From: Clytia hemisphaerica
Lineage: Eukaryota > Cnidaria > Hydrozoa > Leptothecata > Clytiidae
NCBI GenBank assembly: GCA_902728285.1
Contig: CACVBU010001021.1
Coordinates: forward strand, 1-64,000
Reading direction: 5' to 3'
DNA: 64,000 bases
The notes beneath the pieces were generated by a model. It worked only from the letters and a program-made list of their open reading frames with translations, made no database searches and was not told the DNA's origin. Shown here in pieces: positions 58,801 to 64,000 of the stretch. A program made the translations under genes and the position numbers. How positions within the stretch are numbered: the first letter of the stretch is position 1; each line of letters opens with the position of its first letter.

Positions 58801-61800
58801 TTTGCTCTATTTTCTTGCCAAGTTTCAGAAAATCCAAGATTTTCCCGTAAAAAATCTTGAATGTTACGGAAATCCTGAAGTTTTTCAAAAGTAAATTGTT
58901 ACGAAAAATCCATGTCGTTCACAGGGGGGTAACGGACTATAACTTGAACCGCCCAATCTAAGCAATGCTCAAAAACTGAAAATTTGGTATCTAATATATT
59001 ACCTGTAAAAATTCTTTAATTCTGTTGCATTACTTAGATAAAAAATCTGTCTGGCAAGGGATTTGCACCCTGACTTACAAAACCTTGATAATCTGGCATG
59101 AACCTTCAGTACTTATAGCTTATTTCCTATTTCTTAGGGCATTTATTCTATTTAGCAATAAGCTAAACTAACTATTGTATTTGTTTGATTGTTTGAATGA
59201 AAAGGATTTTCGAAAAAATTTGACGTGTCATTGGCTTAGGGGTCACCTAAAATATTTGGCAACCAGGGGTTACCTAAATCTTAGGGGTCAGCTGAATTCT
59301 TAGGGGGCACCTAAAACCTACTGCCAAGCCATGAATTCATTCCTTTGTTTTAGTTCCATTGCGCCAGTCTTTTATTAGTGGGCATTGACGAAAAAGATGA
59401 CAAAGTCTTTGGGTGGGTATAAAATTGAAAGGTATGACGCACTTACAACTTAGGACGTTTTTCTGGGTTAGTCAGTTTAGATATGTCGATGGATTGTCCT
59501 GATTGCAAATTTTGTAATTGCATTGTGAGAATCTCTGCGTTGAAACTAAAAGAAAATTTTGGTTAACGTTATATGAAAGAGAAGAATTTCGGGGAAAAAG
59601 CGATTCAGCACAGCGGGTACTTGGAATATCATATCGGCTGTCGTAAATAACATGAAGACTGAAATCCACGTTTCCAATAGAAATAGAAAATGTTCGACTA
59701 AATTTCAGATCAAAAAATTTTACAAAGCCAATTTTTAAACGCGGAGTAAGCAAATCTTATCAGGGCCAAAATTTTTGTCACTTAAAAAAATCCCTACCAA
59801 TTCCCCTTTTAAGGTACACGAATTTCACAAAGTTTGGAAAGAAGTAGTTAAATCGGCTACCTTTGATAGGCAGATTGAAGGTTACCAGCCATGCATAAGG
59901 CTTGAGCACTCTTTCTTCTGCATCGGCAGTGAATTGTCACCTAAAGATAATTGAAGTAAATTGATCCATAGTCGAACGCAAGCACCGCGGGCCTAATTGT
60001 AGCAGAAACGAAAAATTCGTGCCAGGCCACAAAAATAAAAATTTAAAAGAATGAAATCACACCCAGATTTTCGCATAAGAAAAAAGTTTCGAATTTAAAA
60101 GAAAAGGTTCGAGGCAAGTTTTTGTTTGTTTTGGATGAATTAACTAATAACAAGCTAGATGCTGAATGGACCTACCTGATGATGAAAGTTGGATAGCAAT
60201 GCGAGGAGAAAAAAATCAGTCAAAAAATATAGCGTTTAGCGAAAATGCATAACGCAATAAATTCATCATTGATGGTGAACATTGTTATCAATAATGTTTT
60301 TGTGTGAAAAAACATAGAAATACAAGGAAAAAATCTAATGAAAATCTGCAAAAACAGCGATTTCCGGCATTTTCAACCGAAGAAAAAAATTTCTCAAAAA
60401 TCGAGCTCAGCCATGTTTTGAGCATTGCGAATACGCATCTTTCTGCAAACCAGAAAAAACTTTTGATGAAAATTCGAGAAAATGTAAAAAAAACCGGTTT
60501 ATCCGCCATATTTCCGGAATTTTCAGCCGGAAAAAAATGTTTTTCTAAAATCGGGATCCGTCACAATTTAGGTATTGTCATATTGCATCAGTGTGCAAAA
60601 TTCCATAAAAAATATAAAGTACAGCTCGAGAAATTAAAGAAATACTGTCTTTACGGCAAAAATAGGTTGTTCCGGCGATTTTTAGAAAGTTCCGGCTTCA
60701 AAAATCAGTTTTATTGACAATTGAACCATGCTGATCGTGGACATTGCTAGTAATAATGTTTTTGTGTGAAAAAACAACCAATTGTAAGGAAAAAGTCCAA
60801 TGAAAATCCAGAAAACGGCGATTTCCGGCATATTTACGGCATTTTCGGCCGGAAAAAAAATGTCCTCAAAAATCAAACTCGGCCATGTTTTGATCAATAT
60901 TAATACGCATCTTTGAGCAAAAAATCAGAAAAAACTAATGAGAAAATCTCGAGAAAATGCCAAAAAAAACAGTTTTTCCGGCATATTTCCGGCATTTTCG
61001 GCAGGAAAAAAATGTTTTTCGAAAATCGGGCTCCGTCACTTTTTCGGTATTGTCATTTTACATCAGTGTGCAAAATTTCATTAAAAAAAAAGTACAGCTC
61101 GAGAAATTCAAGAAATACCGTTTTTCCGGCGAAAATCAGCTGTTCCGGCGATTTTTAGAAAGTTCCGGCTTCAAAAATCAGTTTCATTGACAATTGAACC
61201 ATGCTTGATCGTGGACATTGCTATTAATAATGTTTTTGTGTGAAAAAACAACCAATTATAAGGAAAAAGTCAGTTGAAAATCTGCAAAAACGGCGATTTC
61301 CGGCATAGTTCCGGCATTTTCGACCGGAAAAGAATTTTTCTCAAAAATCGGACTCTGTCATGTTTTGGGCATTGCTAATACGCATCTTGGTGCAAAATAT
61401 CTGAAAAAACTAAGGTTGAAATCTCGAGAAAATGCCAAAAAACTGGTTTTTCCGGCATTTTCGGCCGGAAATGATTTTTTTTTCGAAAATCGGGCTCCGT
61501 CACATTTTGGGCATTACCATTTTGCATCATTGTGCCAAAAATCAGAAAAAACTAATGAGCCAATCTCGAGAAAAACTGGTAACAGACGGACGAACGGACA
61601 GACGGACGGACGGACAAAGGTTAATTTATAGGACCTCCAGGTAGGTCCAATAACAAATAATACTTTAAATGGTAATGAAATGTGACTCAGCTCTAAAATC
61701 GTTAGAGAAGACAGATTAAACAAAAGGTGAATCTTATAGATCGTACTTGAACTTTGCAGGTAGTATCAGGACAAATTCCTTTATGACATTCAGCATTGCA

Positions 61801-64000
61801 AGGGTGACCACAGTCAGGACGGATGTTGGTACACTTCTGCATACAAACTTCATTCTCCGTCAAACATTCTCCCTGTAACAGCAGAAATAAGCACGTGGTC
61901 ACAGTAACTTTCGAGTTCGACACTAAGCGTATTCATGTAATTCACCATTGCAAAGTCTTCCGCGAACCCAACAGCTGATTGGTTGCAAGAGACGTGTTGA
62001 CTGGTTTTACGTCGCTTGCAACCAATCAGCTGTTGGAAGAAAATGTCAGAAGACATTGCAATAGCGCATATCATGAATTATAGCTTCTCATTTTTTATCT
62101 CTTCGTCTTTAATATACATTTACCTGAAAACTTTAAAATGCCGTTTTCTGTTATCCATATCATAATACCACAGAGAACCAGAAACATATAAATAACAAGC
62201 CTTACCAATAATAATCATACTAGATGAATTCATTCAAAAATCCATCTAAAAATAAAATGTTGAGGATCTTTTTTCTCACCAACAAAAGACCTGCAAAGAT
62301 TAACATTGTCGTGCAAATGTGGTTAATTTCGTAGAAAGAGATTCCTACCTTGTGGCAAACTTTCTTGCACTTGTGCATCTCACAGTTACTTGGTTTACCA
62401 CACTTCTGACCACAAGAGACATCTTGCTGATGACAAGGGACGTTTTTCCACAACTTATGTCCTCCCATGCATGTCTTGGTCATCAAAACAGCGCACGGTG
62501 CACACTTGTCGTCACTGTGGCACGGATGGAGAGCTGTTGAGAATAAATCAAAAGTTAGACAGCGATCTTACTGTGGCAAACTTTACAGAGTCCAATAGTC
62601 GAAGGATTTAATAAAAGTATATCAATTGTTTTCACAGCGTCTATGACCAGCCCTCATTCGCCTATCTGACAGCCAAACCAAACAGAACATATAAGCTACG
62701 ACGAACGCTTGGTTTGTAGTGGCCATATTTTTTTACTTGAATGGTTTGACCGAATCGTTCACAGAAGATGAAAAAAAGACTTCAATACATAAAGCATAAG
62801 GCCATCTATAAAGCTTACCGGCATGACCACATGGGTGTGGTCTTGAGCAAGGTTGATCGCATTCAGGGGGTTTAGCACCACACGGAATGGGTGGGTATTG
62901 GACTGTTGCACCGCAGTGACAAGACAACTCGTCGAAACCTGAAGCAGAAAATGAAAAAATTGGTTACAATATTGATTTGATAGTAAAAGCATTCAACAGG
63001 AATGAAATCATTTTATTTCTCCAAAAATTAAATAGATATTGTACCCTAAACATAGCACTACTACGATTGAATTCCTTTTACCCTAGATAAATTGAATAAT
63101 CAATCTCTTACTAGCTCTCCAGCAGCTTGGGCAAAAACCAGCATGGCAGACTTCATCACATTTGTGCTGGCCACAAGACAACTTCTTTCCACAAATGATA
63201 TTACAGTTGTGGTCTTTGTCAACACAACACTTTTGATTGCACTTGTGGCGTCCGCATCTTCTCTTCTTAGTGCACTTTCGTTCGCATAGCAATTCCTCAC
63301 CTAAGTATAATCGGATGGAAAATGGTGGTATTCTTTTAATATTCACTCAATCTATAGGGTTTTAAAAAGCAAGCAAAAGGTATTGTTCCTTCCAGCAATG
63401 CAATTTCATTATTGTTCCGTAGAAAATAAATTTTGTTTTAAAACTCTGTGTGCAAAACCCTGAAGGGCAAACAATGTAGTGTTAGGTTGATAAATAAAAA
63501 GGTTTTACCAGGTTTTAAGTCTTTACAGTGCATCTGCTTCTTGGTAGCTTTGCAACGACAGGACACTTCAATCTTTTTGTCACATGGTTTACAAGGACCC
63601 TCGTGACACTTCAACATGCAAAGATGGGAAATGCCTACGAAAAGATCGAAAGCAGTAAATTAGGTAAATAAGAAGAATTAAAAGCAATATGATAAATGCA
63701 ATAAGAACTAGAAGAAATCAAAGCTAGCAAACAGTGTAAGAGAGCTCTAAGTTTAATGAAAACTTAAAAGCGCCATGGCTAATTAACAAAATGTAGAGCT
63801 TATCTTTTATTCAACTCTATTCACATAATTCAAATTCATCAAAACCCACTGCTTCTACAAGAGGGAGATGTACAATAGCTGTAATATAAGACAAACAACA
63901 TAAATACTACATAATAATAAACCCAAAGATTTTTCCAGAATTAAAGTTTTTATGCACCTTTGTTTCCACAGAGCAATTTCTTTCCACAAAAACTGTCACA
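55854..64000 (-). CDS. NFX1: NF-X1-type zinc finger protein, C-terminal part
   Basis: Nuclear Cys-rich transcription/RNA regulator. Fourteen exons on the minus strand, all GT/AG with matching phase: 63958-64000 (partial), 63509-63634, 63112-63300, 62819-62938, 62349-62533, 61747-61872, 59861-59940, 59447-59545, 57940-57981, 57558-57650, 57339-57405, 56858-57003, 56357-56488, 55854-55953; 515 aa in the window. It shows serial NF-X1 fingers ([40 protein letters not shown]), the linker [10 protein letters not shown] and [13 protein letters not shown], then [10 protein letters not shown] and [14 protein letters not shown], followed by an R3H domain ([14 protein letters not shown] with R-x3-H, then [12 protein letters not shown]). 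The tail ends NYFDDDYQH. The N-terminal RING and earlier fingers lie beyond 64000. Reading through the donor at 56356 would give a stop at once and an alternative end. Confidence 0.95.
56630..56790 (-). mobile_element. TACAGT...AACTCGAA MITE, copy 2 (NFX1 intron)
   Basis: The right end GGTTCGAGTTATGGAGACTG is the complement-type terminus of the copy at 21704. Inside, TCCCTTCAGTTAAAATGCCT matches that copy's interior in inverted orientation. It sits in the intron between the R3H exon and the next exon. Confidence 0.6.
58409..59335. mobile_element. TTAGGGGTCACCTAAA-repeat element (NFX1 intron)
   Basis: AATTCCATGGCTGG on the left and CCAAGCCATGAATT on the right are inverted ends. TTAGGGGTCACCTAAA or a near variant occurs once near the left end and four times near the right end. 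The middle is AT-rich unique sequence. Confidence 0.7.
60167..61649 (-). mobile_element. TGGACCTACC-family element, copy 4, longest (NFX1 intron)
   Basis: TGGACCTACCTG at 60167 and the inverted CCAGGTAGGTCCA ending 61649. The GACGGACGAACGGACAGACG motif next to the right end is the complement of the motif in the other copies. The interior consists of about three tandem copies of a unit near 450 bp (each with GGCGATTTCCGGCAT and ATCGGGCTCCGTCAC-type blocks). Confidence 0.8.
61947..62062. mobile_element. 116-bp palindromic MITE (NFX1 intron)
   Basis: CCAACAGCTGATTGGTTGCA and TGCAACCAATCAGCTGTTGG are exact inverted copies, enclosed by ATTGCAAAGTCTTC/AGAAGACATTGCAAT. Confidence 0.8.

Noticed and set aside
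60304..61644. Several 70-137 codon frames near 60-61 kb
   Set aside because: All lie in the tandem interior of the TGGACCTACC element and repeat one another; no domain.
1..64000. Bacterial or viral segment, operons or terminators
   Set aside because: Spliced animal genes throughout; no prokaryotic gene organisation and no virus-like gene set.

Overview
This is a stretch of an AT-rich animal nuclear genome (about two thirds A+T by eye). The genes are split by GT-AG introns, and the spaces between and inside them are filled with inverted-repeat (foldback/MITE-like) elements, two SINE-like copies and a broken Penelope-like retroelement. The gene content (an intron-rich GALNT, INO80D, NFX1, a CABIT/GAREM-like adaptor, and two single-exon adenosine/melatonin-like GPCRs) fits a non-vertebrate metazoan. 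I lean towards a cnidarian or similar marine invertebrate, but nothing here proves the phylum.

Layout, left to right. (1) 1-10.6 kb: a low-complexity ORF with a 24-bp tandem repeat (minus strand), then foldback elements, the largest 3.3 kb. (2) 10.6-19.3 kb: a complete 10-exon polypeptide GalNAc-transferase (+), 636 aa, with a 2.46-kb TTAA-flanked foldback in intron 5. (3) 21.4-28.2 kb: a complete 7-exon INO80D (+), 690 aa, with five transposable elements in its introns. (4) 29.0-30.1 kb (minus) and 41.2-42.3 kb (plus): two paralogous rhodopsin-family GPCRs, head to head, separated by about 11 kb of repeats that include a 5'-truncated Penelope-like element with a 13-bp target duplication. (5) 43.3-44.5 kb: an unrecognised two-exon gene (+). 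(6) 50.7-52.3 kb: a single-exon CABIT-like adaptor (+) with four YxNV motifs and proline-rich motifs. (7) 55.9-64 kb: the last 14 coding exons (515 aa) of NFX1 (minus), running off the right edge.

The protein-coding genes belong to separate pathways (secretory O-glycosylation, chromatin remodelling, membrane receptors, tyrosine-kinase adaptor, transcription/RNA regulation), and I see no operon-like grouping. I assembled exons by hand, requiring GT/AG borders and matching codon phase at each junction. The most striking feature is not a gene. About ten unrelated inverted-repeat families share one design: terminal inverted repeats plus a short family-specific motif iterated many times inside (for example CCCCGGACA, GACCCTTAGNGNGACT, TTAGGGGTCACCTAAA, AGTCCGAC, AACGTT).
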